Source: Candidatus Undinarchaeales archaeon (GTDB lineage Archaea; SpSt-1190; JASMDC01). From it: 62,390 bases of DNA. This document shows, piece by piece, positions 34,482-42,975 of this stretch; position 1 is the first letter of the stretch; each line of letters starts with the position of its first letter. Location: positions 1 through 62,390 of the forward strand of contig JASMDC010000023.1 of the NCBI GenBank assembly GCA_030753015.1, written 5' to 3'. The position numbers and the translations under genes were made by a program. Below the pieces are notes generated by a model, which did no database searches, was not told the origin of the DNA, and was given only the letters and a program-made list of their open reading frames with translations.

Positions 34482-34490
34482 CTTTATATA
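34482..34490 (-). promoter_or_regulatory. TATA box within the minus-strand membrane gene cluster
   Basis: TATATAAAG on the minus strand, 35-43 bases before the ATG at 34447. It suggests that the downstream genes can be transcribed separately from the gene at 34514-35122. Confidence 0.5.
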
Positions 34491-34513
34491 TACTATCTCA
34501 AGCGAGCGAGCAC

Positions 34514-35122
34514 CTACTGCCCGCGCCCCTCTATGGTACGCCCGACCTCTGAGAGGTACTGGATGGCGTTCTTGCTGTGCAGGATCTGCCTGTTCAGGTT
34601 GAATCCGTACAGGATGTGCCCGAGAGTCCACCAGAAGATCATCATGGTGAACAGCAGACTGATCATGGCGACCAGCGTGTCGTTGAACAGCGACGTCAGC
34701 TCAACCGCAAGGTTGAAGTACGCACCTGTCCGCGCGGCGAAGATCGCCAGACAGAACGCAATGACCTGAGCCGTCCACTTCCGCATGAAGCCCATGAAGA
34801 GCAACATGTCATACAGGATGGCGAACATCAGGATGGCCGGGATCAGGAAGAAGAACAGCATCAGGGGGAAGTCCCTGCACGAGCCGTTCATTATGTAGCC
34901 CGACCTTTCCAGAGCGTTGCACTCATACCTGGCCTGGATAAAGGTCTCTTCGCCAAAGACAGCCTCGGCGAACTCTTCGAACACGTCCGCGATCTTCTCG
35001 AACGCGTTGTTTCCGCCGCCGCGATTCCTACTGGCGTAACTGGTCCCTCGGACCGCTGCGGTTCCGAGGGTGTTCATTAGCAGCAATGCGATTAGCACCA
35101 CTGCCGCTATATTTTTCGTCAT
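34514..35122 (-). CDS. Signal-peptide membrane protein (family A)
   Basis: 202 residues: signal peptide (1-23), an extracytosolic segment with two cysteines, three TM helices (about 84-110, 118-138, 147-172) and a cytosolic tail containing AIQYLSEVG. The pattern D-M-L-L-F after the first TM and the AIQY tail are shared with the genes at 35612 and 36734, defining a three-member paralogous family. Function unknown. It leads the minus-strand arm of the divergent cluster. Confidence 0.75.
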   Translation of the reverse strand: MTKNIAAVVLIALLLMNTLGTAAVRGTSYASRNRGGGNNAFEKIADVFEEFAEAVFGEETFIQARYECNALERSGYIMNGSCRDFPLMLFFFLIPAILMFAILYDMLLFMGFMRKWTAQVIAFCLAIFAARTGAYFNLAVELTSLFNDTLVAMISLLFTMMIFWWTLGHILYGFNLNRQILHSKNAIQYLSEVGRTIEGRGQ

Positions 35123-35335
35123 GGTGCATCCACCTCCTATAGACTATTCCGTCTGTAGGCATTAATGGCGAACGTGTTATATAAAGTTTGCCGGGTAAAT
35201 CAAGGAAGTACCGTTCATTACCGAGGATTTTATCCGTAAATTTTAGTCATTTCGGTTCAAAACGGTTCAATCGTCAAATTTAGGGTTAATAGAGGATCCA
35301 TTAACCACTTAAGATCACATGCGAGACGAGTGTCT

Positions 35336-35350
35336 GTTCAACCGTTGAAC
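35336..35350. promoter_or_regulatory. Inverted repeat, candidate operator
   Basis: GTTCAA-CCG-TTGAAC, a perfect 6-bp dyad with a 3-base centre between the divergent TATA boxes. No regulator is assigned; the half-site GTTCAA also occurs twice at 35255-35260 and 35265-35270. Confidence 0.45.
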
Positions 35351-35569
35351 GGAGGATGTGAGCGAAGGTCACTTCTCTATACCATTTCCTAACAGAATTC
35401 CCCCCCTTAGCCACCCCTCTCACCGCCCCATCATCTTTTCTGGTCGCTCAAGGATCGAATAAAGGACCTCTTTGGACGCTAATAGAGAAGAATATTGCTA
35501 GAGAGGCCCACTAGGGGTGGACATCATCCTGTCGTCACACCGCCAACAACCACCGTATAGGTGGCAAGG

Positions 35570-35578
35570 TTTATATAA
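35570..35578 (+). promoter_or_regulatory. TATA box of the plus-strand membrane operon
   Basis: TTTATATAA, 34-42 bases before ATG 35612. A GGGAGAGG Shine-Dalgarno-like sequence at 35601-35608 precedes the start, so this transcript carries a leader. Confidence 0.6.
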
Positions 35579-35611
35579 CGGGTCCGGCACTAGAAACAAA
35601 GGGAGAGGACC

Positions 35612-36355
35612 ATGGACCGAAAAGCCATCATCGTCATCGTACTGATATCCCTGTTGCTTCTGGTGCCTGCGCAGGCACCGCCATTGGCGGATAAGCTCGC
35701 CAAGGACGGGGGCGTATCCAATCGAGCAACAGACCTATTGGGCAAGATAACACGGTCGCTCTTCGGCTCGGGGAACGAGTACATGGATCAGGGGGACTGC
35801 GAAGGATGGTTCGGGATTCAATCGGCCGACAGCGAGCGGTCCACCTATATCAATCTCGTGTGCGGCCAGATCATTTGCCCGCAGCAGGCGCACAACACCA
35901 TCAAGGGGGAGACCGACATCGCCAGCGTACCGAGGGTCAGTTGCAGCGGCGCGTCCTCGAAGGAGTCGAGGCTCAAGTTCTACTTCCTCTACGGTTTCAT
36001 GCCCTTTATCGTGCTGATGTATATCTTCAAGGACATGATGCTCCTATTCACGTTCCTTACCCCAAGGACATCGAACATAATCTCGCTCTGCCTTGCAGCG
36101 TACGCGGTGTTCCTGTCCCACGGTATCTTCTCGGTGGTTATGGGGCTGATGAACTTCCTGGGCGGGCCCGGGAGCAGCTTCGACTTCACGCAGATCTTCT
36201 TCAGCGTGCTGTTCTTCAGCCTGATATTCGGGTTCTTCTTCGACTCGATCTTCAGGTTCTTCATCGAGACGAGCCGCGTGTCCAAGGCAATCCAGTACCA
36301 GATGTACGAGGTCGCTGCCGAGACCCAGCTCGGTAAGTGGAGGGCAGGATACTAG
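35612..36355 (+). CDS. Signal-peptide membrane protein (family A)
   Basis: 247 residues: signal peptide (1-22), an extracytosolic domain of about 90 residues with five cysteines, then TM helices near 123-145, 152-180 and 191-220, and a tail with KAIQYQMYEVAAET. It is a homolog of the proteins at 34514-35122 and 36734-37516, best seen in KDMMLLF and the KAIQY tail. Leads the plus-strand arm of the cluster. Role unknown. Confidence 0.75.
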   Translation: MDRKAIIVIVLISLLLLVPAQAPPLADKLAKDGGVSNRATDLLGKITRSLFGSGNEYMDQGDCEGWFGIQSADSERSTYINLVCGQIICPQQAHNTIKGETDIASVPRVSCSGASSKESRLKFYFLYGFMPFIVLMYIFKDMMLLFTFLTPRTSNIISLCLAAYAVFLSHGIFSVVMGLMNFLGGPGSSFDFTQIFFSVLFFSLIFGFFFDSIFRFFIETSRVSKAIQYQMYEVAAETQLGKWRAGY

Positions 36356-36398
36356 GGTCCCCCACGCCCGGCCGGGAGGACATGCAGAGGTAGAGATA

Positions 36399-36737
36399 AT
36401 GGATGATGAAACGCTCAAACACTTCTCGAAGGCCGAGGAGGTCGTACTGGTCCTTCTGGCCTTTGTAATCGTGTTGGTAGCCTTTATCGGGACGATGGTG
36501 CTCATCATCACCGCCCTTGCTGTGCTCAACGGCATCGAGATAACTACCATGGAACAAGCCCATCTCGGCCTGATACGCGAGTCCTACGTGACGGCCTTCG
36601 CCTTCATCCTGCTCCTGGGACTACTTATCCTTCAGAAGGAGCTCTGGATTGCGCGCAAGCGCCTGGAGGTCGCCTCCCGGACCCACGATATAGGTAGGCT
36701 CCTGGATGCGGTCAAAGGGGGCGACGGGGTGCGATGA
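36399..36737 (+). CDS. Two-TM protein (family C, short form)
   Basis: 112 residues. Two TM helices (about 15-42 and 64-84) followed by KELWIARKRLEV and a short tail. The ELW-I-x-R motif after TM2 matches the 167-residue protein at 33944, but the long coiled coil is missing. It overlaps the next gene by ATGA. Confidence 0.72.
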   Translation: MDDETLKHFSKAEEVVLVLLAFVIVLVAFIGTMVLIITALAVLNGIEITTMEQAHLGLIRESYVTAFAFILLLGLLILQKELWIARKRLEVASRTHDIGRLLDAVKGGDGVR

Positions 36738-37516
36738 GATATACCGTTCTCATCGCGATTGTCATCATCTTTCTCCTGACACCTGCTACTGCGCCGACGG
36801 GTGCAGACGTCCTCCAGACACTCTACCGCAACAACATGTACCGCGGTCTGGTCACGGCATGGTCCACGATCATCAATCCCTTCGGCGTCAACATCATGGA
36901 GACAGACGAGACAGCCTACACGTACCTTCTGGCCCTCATCATCATGTTCTTCTTGATTTCGGAGACCTTCGGTCATAGCGATGCCATCAAGATCAACGCC
37001 ACGCCGGGATCGTTCTCCCTCCTCAAGCCCCTCACCTCGGGAGCGTCTATCAGTATCCTGATGGTCTCGAACTGGATTCTTGGATTCATCATCAAATACC
37101 TCGGATGGTTCCCCAACGAGACGTTCATCATGAACTACATGTTGCCTTTCGGCCTCATCTATTTCATGCTCTTCGACCTTATCTCATTTGTCAAGCCGGC
37201 CTTCATCAAGGTGCGGACCCGTAAGGCCATCGTCTTCCTCACCTCCCTCTATGCCGCCGATCTGGGGCTTCTGACGCCTGTGATGGACTCGATCAAGGAC
37301 ATCATGATGGCAGAAGGTGCTAATTGGTACGGTGGCACGACGTGGGTGATGTACGCCATGGCCGTATGCTTCATGATGCTCGCGAAGTTCCTCCAGCGTG
37401 CTCAGGCCTCGTTCATGACCTCACAGCGCGACTACATCCAGGCCCAGGTGGCCGAGGCGCGCTACCAGATGTACAAAACCCTTGCCGACCAATCCTTCGG
37501 TGGGGGAGGTTCATGA
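36734..37516 (+). CDS. Signal-peptide membrane protein (family A, larger)
   Basis: 260 residues with a signal peptide, about six TM helices and the family tail (EARYQMYKTLADQ) near the C-terminus. Compared with the other two family A proteins it has extra N-terminal membrane spans and lacks the cysteine-rich external domain. Coupled to its neighbours on both sides by ATGA overlaps. Confidence 0.72.
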   Translation: MRYTVLIAIVIIFLLTPATAPTGADVLQTLYRNNMYRGLVTAWSTIINPFGVNIMETDETAYTYLLALIIMFFLISETFGHSDAIKINATPGSFSLLKPLTSGASISILMVSNWILGFIIKYLGWFPNETFIMNYMLPFGLIYFMLFDLISFVKPAFIKVRTRKAIVFLTSLYAADLGLLTPVMDSIKDIMMAEGANWYGGTTWVMYAMAVCFMMLAKFLQRAQASFMTSQRDYIQAQVAEARYQMYKTLADQSFGGGGS

Positions 37517-37989
37517 CCATTCTAGCCTACCTGCTCGACAGGCTCTTCGATACACTGCTCATGCGGTACGCTCACGATCTGCATCATGAGGTCGCGGAGG
37601 AAGAGGAGGTCATCGATCCTGTGCTCGGCACGGCAGTGAACCAGTTCTCCCGCTCCTTCATGGGGACCGAGGTGGACGTGACCGGTGTCCAGGGGCCCTC
37701 CGAGGATTTAGCGCGGGATGGGGACATCAAGGAGGCCGAGGTCGTGTACGAGAGCGCCCAAGTACTCGAGCAGTCCCTGCGTAACGCATACGAGGCCCGG
37801 ATCGCCCTCCCAGGGATATCCCATCCGTCCCAGGTCGAGGTGCGCGAGCTCCCCCACTCACTCGAGGTGAAGGCACACCTCCCTGACGAACGAACCGGGT
37901 ACTTCGCCATCGTACGGAAGCCCGCCCGGTTCTCGAGCAGCCCCTCCTCCCATGTCGAGGAAGGCTCCCTCGTCCTGCGGTGGGAGTAG
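37513..37989 (+). CDS. Soluble protein closing the membrane operon
   Basis: 158 residues, no TM helix. An acidic helical N-terminal half is followed by a beta-rich C-terminal segment (VEVRELPHSLEVKAHLP... to LVLRWE) that could form an alpha-crystallin/p23-like sandwich. The ATG overlaps the stop of the family A gene (ATGA). The frame is open upstream inside that gene, but the coupled ATG is the logical start. Perhaps a cytosolic partner of the membrane complex. Confidence 0.6.
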   Translation: MTILAYLLDRLFDTLLMRYAHDLHHEVAEEEEVIDPVLGTAVNQFSRSFMGTEVDVTGVQGPSEDLARDGDIKEAEVVYESAQVLEQSLRNAYEARIALPGISHPSQVEVRELPHSLEVKAHLPDERTGYFAIVRKPARFSSSPSSHVEEGSLVLRWE

Positions 37990-38056
37990 AGGGCCCGGAG
38001 CGAAAGTATTTAATCTGCTCTACTAAGAGATTCATATCCCCCGGGAAGGGTCCACT

Positions 38057-38560
38057 ATGCTCCTCACAAAAGTGCCTGTGCTGGACCTCATCGCAGATTG
38101 GGGTGGCATCCGCGCGATCGAGATAGTCAGATGTCTGGATGGGTCGAACGAGATCGCCGAGACTGAGCTGGCGACACGGCTCAACATGGACATGCATGTG
38201 GTCCGCGGCACGCTACAACGCTTGTACGAGAGCAGGCTCGTTAGGTACCGTAAGGAGAGGGGCCAGGATGGATGGTGGATCTACTTCTGGTCTTTGGACC
38301 CCCTACGTCTGGTCGAGCTGGTGGACAGGGACCGTCTACGCACCATATCTCTTCTGAAGCGGAAGCTGATCTTCGAGCGTGAGAACCACTTCTTCCGTTG
38401 CACGAGAGGATGCATCAGGGAGGCGTTCGACCTGGCCTTCGAGCACGATTTCTTGTGCCCCCGTTGTGGGATGCCCTTGGTCCAGGTGGACAACGCGTTC
38501 CACGTCGAGGAAATTCATTCATATATAAATACGTTAGAGTCGCTGCCCATCTCATGCTAG
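38057..38560 (+). CDS. tfe: Transcription initiation factor E, alpha subunit
   Basis: 167 residues: N-terminal winged helix (about 1-90) and a C-terminal zinc ribbon with C115-x3-C119 and C134-x2-C137. Archaeal TFE helps open the promoter and stabilises the initiation complex with TBP, TFB and RNA polymerase. ATG 38057 follows a GTATTTAAT TATA-like element at about 38006-38014. It overlaps the start of the downstream permease. Confidence 0.9.
   Translation: MLLTKVPVLDLIADWGGIRAIEIVRCLDGSNEIAETELATRLNMDMHVVRGTLQRLYESRLVRYRKERGQDGWWIYFWSLDPLRLVELVDRDRLRTISLLKRKLIFERENHFFRCTRGCIREAFDLAFEHDFLCPRCGMPLVQVDNAFHVEEIHSYINTLESLPISC
38522..38529 (+). promoter_or_regulatory. TATA box inside the end of tfe
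   Basis: TATATAAA lies within the last codons of tfe and 25-32 bases before the in-frame ATG at 38554 of the permease gene. It indicates separate leaderless transcription of the permease. Confidence 0.55.
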
Positions 38561-39579
38561 CATCGAGCGACGGGGAGCCAGGAATGCAGCTGAAGAGCGT
38601 CCTATCCATCCTCGCGATTCTATTCATCCTCTACGTCCTCAAGCCCCTTGTGGACGTCGTGGTGGCCGGTGCTGTGCTCGCCTACGTGCTCCGCCCCATG
38701 GACGAAGCGATCAGGCGCAAGGTCCATTCCGAGACCCTTGCCGCCGCAATCACCACCTTGTTGCTCGCCGCACCCCTCATCTTCCTTGGTCTCTACGCAG
38801 CCTACTCCATTGTGGTCGACGTAGGCGAGATGATGACTGAGATTGGATCATCCTCGGCCAGTGAGGTTGTGATGCGCCGGTTCCTCCCCCTTAAAGTGGT
38901 GGCGGGCCTTACACCCATTCTAGGTACTATCGAAGAGAGCGTCCAGAGCATCTCTCTGAGCCTTCCTCTCGCGCTCATTCAGCTGTTGATGATGTTCGCT
39001 ACGATGTTCTACTACTTTATCTCGGGACGCGAGGCTGAGCGCTATGCGTGCTCCCTCATCCCCCCCCACTTGATGCCGTGGCTTGAGACCATCTGGGTGC
39101 CGGTCGGGAACGTGCTCCGGGGGATGCTTTACGGACATCTTATCACATCGATATTCATCGGTGTATTGGCCGGTATCGGATACGCCATCCTGGGTCTATC
39201 CCATGCAGCACTTCTCGGTGCGATGACCCTGGTTGCTTCCCTCCTCCCCATCGTCGGGCCCTACGCCGTGTTCGCACCAGTGGCCATCGTGGAGTTCATG
39301 ACCGGGAGCGCCCTCAAGGCCGTAGCCGTGTTCGTATACGGGTTCGTTGTGCTCACCGGGTACGCCAACCTCTATCTCTACCCTAAGATAGGGGGCAGCT
39401 ACGCTGGGATCCACCCTCTGCTCGTGCTTGTTGCTTTCATCGCCGGACCGCTGACGATGGGACCTGTAGGGCTCATCTATGGACCGCTCGCCATGGGCAT
39501 TGGACTTGGATTGGCCGAGAGCGTGCGTCACGGGCGCTGTCAAGAGGGCAATCAGAAGGTGGAGATGGACGATGCGTAG
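38554..39579 (+). CDS. AI-2E family transporter (PerM/TqsA-like permease)
   Basis: 341 residues with seven or eight TM helices. Family features are the N-terminal LKPLVDVVVAGAVLAYVLRPM, the central amphipathic region, and the late GLSHAALLGAMTLVASLLPIVGP and YPKIGG...IHPLLVLVAFIAGP blocks. Members export small molecules (TqsA) or act as Na+/H+ antiporters; the archaeal substrate is unknown. ATG 38554 fits the TATA spacing and overlaps the tfe stop; ATG 38584 with a GGAG upstream is the alternative. Confidence 0.85.
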   Translation: MLASSDGEPGMQLKSVLSILAILFILYVLKPLVDVVVAGAVLAYVLRPMDEAIRRKVHSETLAAAITTLLLAAPLIFLGLYAAYSIVVDVGEMMTEIGSSSASEVVMRRFLPLKVVAGLTPILGTIEESVQSISLSLPLALIQLLMMFATMFYYFISGREAERYACSLIPPHLMPWLETIWVPVGNVLRGMLYGHLITSIFIGVLAGIGYAILGLSHAALLGAMTLVASLLPIVGPYAVFAPVAIVEFMTGSALKAVAVFVYGFVVLTGYANLYLYPKIGGSYAGIHPLLVLVAFIAGPLTMGPVGLIYGPLAMGIGLGLAESVRHGRCQEGNQKVEMDDA

Positions 39580-41602
39580 GGCAACGCTCCCCCTTGTCCT
39601 CTTCCTGCTCCTGGCAGTCCCGGGATTGAGCGAGGACGGAAATAGCACCACTAACACAACTACCCCCGCACCCGCGTTCACTACGGACTTCGACGCAGAG
39701 CTCGAGATAACCGCAGCGAGTATGAGCGATGCCAAGTCCCTCGTGCTCTATATCAACGAGACCGTCAATCGCCTCAACGAAACGATAAACCGTACCGATG
39801 CATGGGCATCGCTCAGCGAGGCGATGAGTGAGCTCGATACGGCCCGATCCTATCTCACAAAATCCGCCGATTATCGCGAGGTATCCGACGATGTGTTCAT
39901 GGGATATCATACACTCGCCCGTTCCCATGTTCAAGAGGCACGCGCCTTGGCCCAGGATGCGAACGACACGGCCATGTCCCTACAGCGGTCCTTCCAGGAC
40001 CGGGAACGGCTGGGCGAACAGGTCGGCGACCTTCTGCTCTCTGCGACCATACTACACCAGACCGTGGAAGGGATGATAAGCCTCTCTCGGGACCGGGTCC
40101 AGGAGGCACGCGACATCGGCCTGGACATGACGATCGCCGATGGCGAGCTCCTCCTCGCCCAAGGAAAGGTGGATGCCGGTGTCACGGTGCTCGAATCCGC
40201 AGAGACCGCTGCGAGCTCAGACGACCCCATCTTGGCCCTCTCTCACCTCAGCGAGGCAGAGAGCAAGTTCCTGGACGCTCAAGGCCATGCCGATGCCGCA
40301 CAGAACATCGCTCTTGAGGCCATGGGGCGAAGTCAAGAGCGTACCGCGGGGCTCCGCACTCAGGTAGAAGCCGTCGGGAACCTCACCACAGAGACCGCTG
40401 CTCAGCTCACCACTACCGAGGCCATAATCACCTACTTGTCGGAGAAGGGACTGACGACACAAAAGTACAACGACCTGCTCTCTCGGGCACGAACCCATCG
40501 CGAGCAAGCCGCAACGGCCCTCACGAGTGCCCTCAACCGGCTGGATGCCGGCTTGGCGGACGAGACCCAGGATTTCACGCTCACAGCGCTGGACAACGCG
40601 CAGCAGGCTCGACGCAGCACCACGCTGGCCGCTGAGGAGGCACGTGCCGACATAGACACGATGGTATCCTCTGCGTACACCTCCGCCTCCCTCATTCTTA
40701 ACAGGACCCTGGAACTGAAGAGCTCGATGGCCGTCTCCCTGAACGTCACAGCCGCTGTGGAGGTTGAGAAGGGCATTCTTGATGTGCGCTCGCAGTTGGG
40801 GATTGCCGAAGGATTCCTAGACCGGCTCAAGGCATCACAAGTGCTGCCTGAGCGGTCACGGGTGGAGGCGGCACTGGATGCTTGTTCCGTGGCAAGCGAG
40901 CTCGCTACCACGCTCAGGAAGAACCTGGAAGCCATCAAGGACGATCATGATTCAGCACAGGCCTCCCTCGTTACAGCGTCCCGTATGCTGAACACGGCCA
41001 TGCCCACGTTCATCGGAGCCGAAAACGCCGTCCAAAAGCGATACCATGGTGAATACACGCGGCTCACGGAGGAGTACGTGAGCTTGGAAACACGGTTCAA
41101 CGGCTCGTCATATGGTAGTGTGGTCGATCCCGCACGCGAGCTTGCGATACAGGGCGCCGTACTGGAGACGCGTATCAAGGGTTATACTGATTGCCTGACC
41201 GCTATAGCATCGGCCGACGTGGCACTGGAGGAGCTTCGGAACGCTGCCAATCAAAGCCTCTCCGGTGTCGGGGCAGAGAAGGTCCGGGAACTGGAGGAGC
41301 TACTCGATACCGCACGAACTAACGCCCGCTCAGAGGCATTCAACGTCTCCCTAGAAGCTGCCGTGTCCACTAAGGAGCATGCCCTCGACCTTGCCCTCAC
41401 TGCGGAGCGTAACCGTGATGACCGGATACGAGTGGGAGTGCTCGCAGGCTTCACGTTGTTCCTCTTCCTCATTGGTAGCGTCGTTGACAGGCGAATAGCA
41501 GGCACTGGGCGTGGGGATATATCCACGGATGAGAATGGTGAAGGGCTAGATGGCGCGGTCAGCCCCACTCCCAACGTCGACGATGAGAAAGCCAGCCATT
41601 GA
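39572..41602 (+). CDS. Large helical surface protein, signal-anchored
   Basis: 676 residues: signal peptide (1-20), a Thr-rich stretch with several N-x-T/S sequons (about 22-40), about 560 residues of predicted helices and heptads with little aromatic content, a TM helix (about 621-638) and a short acidic tail. It resembles stalk-like coiled-coil envelope proteins. It starts eight bases before the permease stop, and its 3' end overlaps the convergent CCA-enzyme gene by 44 bases. No family recognised. Confidence 0.72.
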   Translation: MRRATLPLVLFLLLAVPGLSEDGNSTTNTTTPAPAFTTDFDAELEITAASMSDAKSLVLYINETVNRLNETINRTDAWASLSEAMSELDTARSYLTKSADYREVSDDVFMGYHTLARSHVQEARALAQDANDTAMSLQRSFQDRERLGEQVGDLLLSATILHQTVEGMISLSRDRVQEARDIGLDMTIADGELLLAQGKVDAGVTVLESAETAASSDDPILALSHLSEAESKFLDAQGHADAAQNIALEAMGRSQERTAGLRTQVEAVGNLTTETAAQLTTTEAIITYLSEKGLTTQKYNDLLSRARTHREQAATALTSALNRLDAGLADETQDFTLTALDNAQQARRSTTLAAEEARADIDTMVSSAYTSASLILNRTLELKSSMAVSLNVTAAVEVEKGILDVRSQLGIAEGFLDRLKASQVLPERSRVEAALDACSVASELATTLRKNLEAIKDDHDSAQASLVTASRMLNTAMPTFIGAENAVQKRYHGEYTRLTEEYVSLETRFNGSSYGSVVDPARELAIQGAVLETRIKGYTDCLTAIASADVALEELRNAANQSLSGVGAEKVRELEELLDTARTNARSEAFNVSLEAAVSTKEHALDLALTAERNRDDRIRVGVLAGFTLFLFLIGSVVDRRIAGTGRGDISTDENGEGLDGAVSPTPNVDDEKASH

Positions 41603-42953
41603 GGAAACGTCGGAGCCCGTCGTTCCCGGTGAAGGTCTCCTCCAATGCCCCCTCCGTGACCATGCTACCGCTCGTCGCTACTGTTGAAGCGAGACCGCGG
41701 GGACAGCCAGCGCGTACCAATCCTCGCTCGTCCGTGATGACCGCTCCCTCGATGAACGTGTCCACGAGTGTGTGTTCGCGGGGGAGCACGACCTCCCACC
41801 GGCGGTTGTGGATCCGTGGGGAGAAGGCCCGGTGTTTCTCTAGAAATGCCTTCTGGTGGTGCTCAGGAGCATCCAGCAAGGGGCCATGATGTACCCGTGT
41901 CGGTGCCAATCGATAGGTGGACACCCTTAGCGCCACAACCGCCAGTTTGTCTTCATCGGACCACACCTCTTGCGCCCTGACGACGAATCCCTCACGCTCG
42001 GCCTGTGTCAGCAGGGAGCGGGCGAACCGACGTAGCTGTGGCCAGAGCTGGTCAGGGACCACGTCGGGGGGCTCGAAGGTCACCAGTACTAGTCGATCAC
42101 CGGACAGCTTGCCGGGGAGATCTTCCCATGTCATATCTGGGATCGGGGACGGGAAGAAGAATTGTCGGTTGGGCTTCCCCAGGAAGTCGCGTGCTGCTAA
42201 GGAGAAGATGTGGAGGTTCTCTGATGAGAGGGCAGCAGCGACGTTCCGGCGGGGATCTACGGGATCGATGACCAAAACCGGCTCTGAGAACCGTATCCCT
42301 TCGTCACGGTGGTCCTCGATATCGATGATGACCGGTGGCTCCCAAACGGCCACAGCCTCTAGCACATCTATGAATGAGCCATAATGGAGCACGAGCAGCT
42401 CGCACAGATACCCCGAGAGCCCCTGCGTCCTCGTGTCTGCACCGTAGAGGTCACAGCCGGTGCAGAAACGCTTGAGAAGGCGCACCTCGCCCCGCTGTGA
42501 CTCGCTGATGCGCCCACACACGAATTTCGTGTGGAAAGGAGTGCGCCCCACACTGGACACCTTCTTCGTAGCAGCGTCCACCTGATAAGCGGGTACCAGG
42601 TCGACAGCGAAACCGTCCACTTCCCCCTTCACATAGGGATGTTCAGCATAGGCCACGGTGGCGGTCCCACCCAAGGCTCCCACAACCGCTTGGCCAAGGG
42701 CAAGTCCATGTTCACGCAACGCCTCGCGGGAGAGCTCTTGTGGGAAGAGGAGGAACACGTCCACGTCACGGGCGCCTGGAAGCCAAGTACCCTTCGCGAC
42801 CGAGCCCACCAGCACGGGGCGGGCAGACATCCCCAACTGGCTCGCCTGATCGATTCCGGTGGCCAGCACACGCTTCGCAAGGGACCGTATACGCTCGGCC
42901 TCTAGAGGCTCTGGTACCAGTTCGCTCCGTATCTCAGCTACGAGCTCGTCCAC
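41559..42953 (-). CDS. cca: Archaeal CCA-adding enzyme (class I tRNA nucleotidyltransferase)
   Basis: 464 residues. The class I nucleotidyltransferase signature GSVAKGTW is at 50-57 with the DxD metal pair D63/D65, and FAVDLVPAYQV carries the third acidic residue. Family length is about 440-460. It builds or repairs the 3' CCA of tRNAs; the two tRNA genes in this window encode no CCA. The start is set at GTG 42953, about 9 bases after GAGGT; the frame runs on upstream antisense or out of phase with enolase. Convergent overlap with the surface-protein gene. Confidence 0.9.
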   Translation of the reverse strand: MDELVAEIRSELVPEPLEAERIRSLAKRVLATGIDQASQLGMSARPVLVGSVAKGTWLPGARDVDVFLLFPQELSREALREHGLALGQAVVGALGGTATVAYAEHPYVKGEVDGFAVDLVPAYQVDAATKKVSSVGRTPFHTKFVCGRISESQRGEVRLLKRFCTGCDLYGADTRTQGLSGYLCELLVLHYGSFIDVLEAVAVWEPPVIIDIEDHRDEGIRFSEPVLVIDPVDPRRNVAAALSSENLHIFSLAARDFLGKPNRQFFFPSPIPDMTWEDLPGKLSGDRLVLVTFEPPDVVPDQLWPQLRRFARSLLTQAEREGFVVRAQEVWSDEDKLAVVALRVSTYRLAPTRVHHGPLLDAPEHHQKAFLEKHRAFSPRIHNRRWEVVLPREHTLVDTFIEGAVITDERGLVRAGCPRGLASTVATSGSMVTEGALEETFTGNDGLRRFLNGWLSHRRRWEWG

Positions 42954-42975
42954 GTCCACAGTACCTCGGACGGTC

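Larger units (their letters stand above)
35123..35611. other. Divergent regulatory region of the membrane-protein cluster
   Basis: 489 bases without a credible gene, A+T-rich around 35160-35330. It holds a minus-strand TATA (TTTATATAA, 35177-35185), a plus-strand TATA (35570-35578), a tandem CGGTTCAA pair (35253-35260 and 35263-35270) and an interrupted palindrome GTTCAA-CCG-TTGAAC (35336-35350). The repeats between the two promoters look like operator sites for a regulator. An element ATTTCGGTT[C/T]AAA here recurs at 50491-50503. Confidence 0.6.

Noticed and set aside
32865..37989. Type IV pilus, archaellum or known secretion system
   Set aside because: No prepilin peptidase-type signal, no VirB11/GspE or HerA ATPase and no platform protein could be seen.
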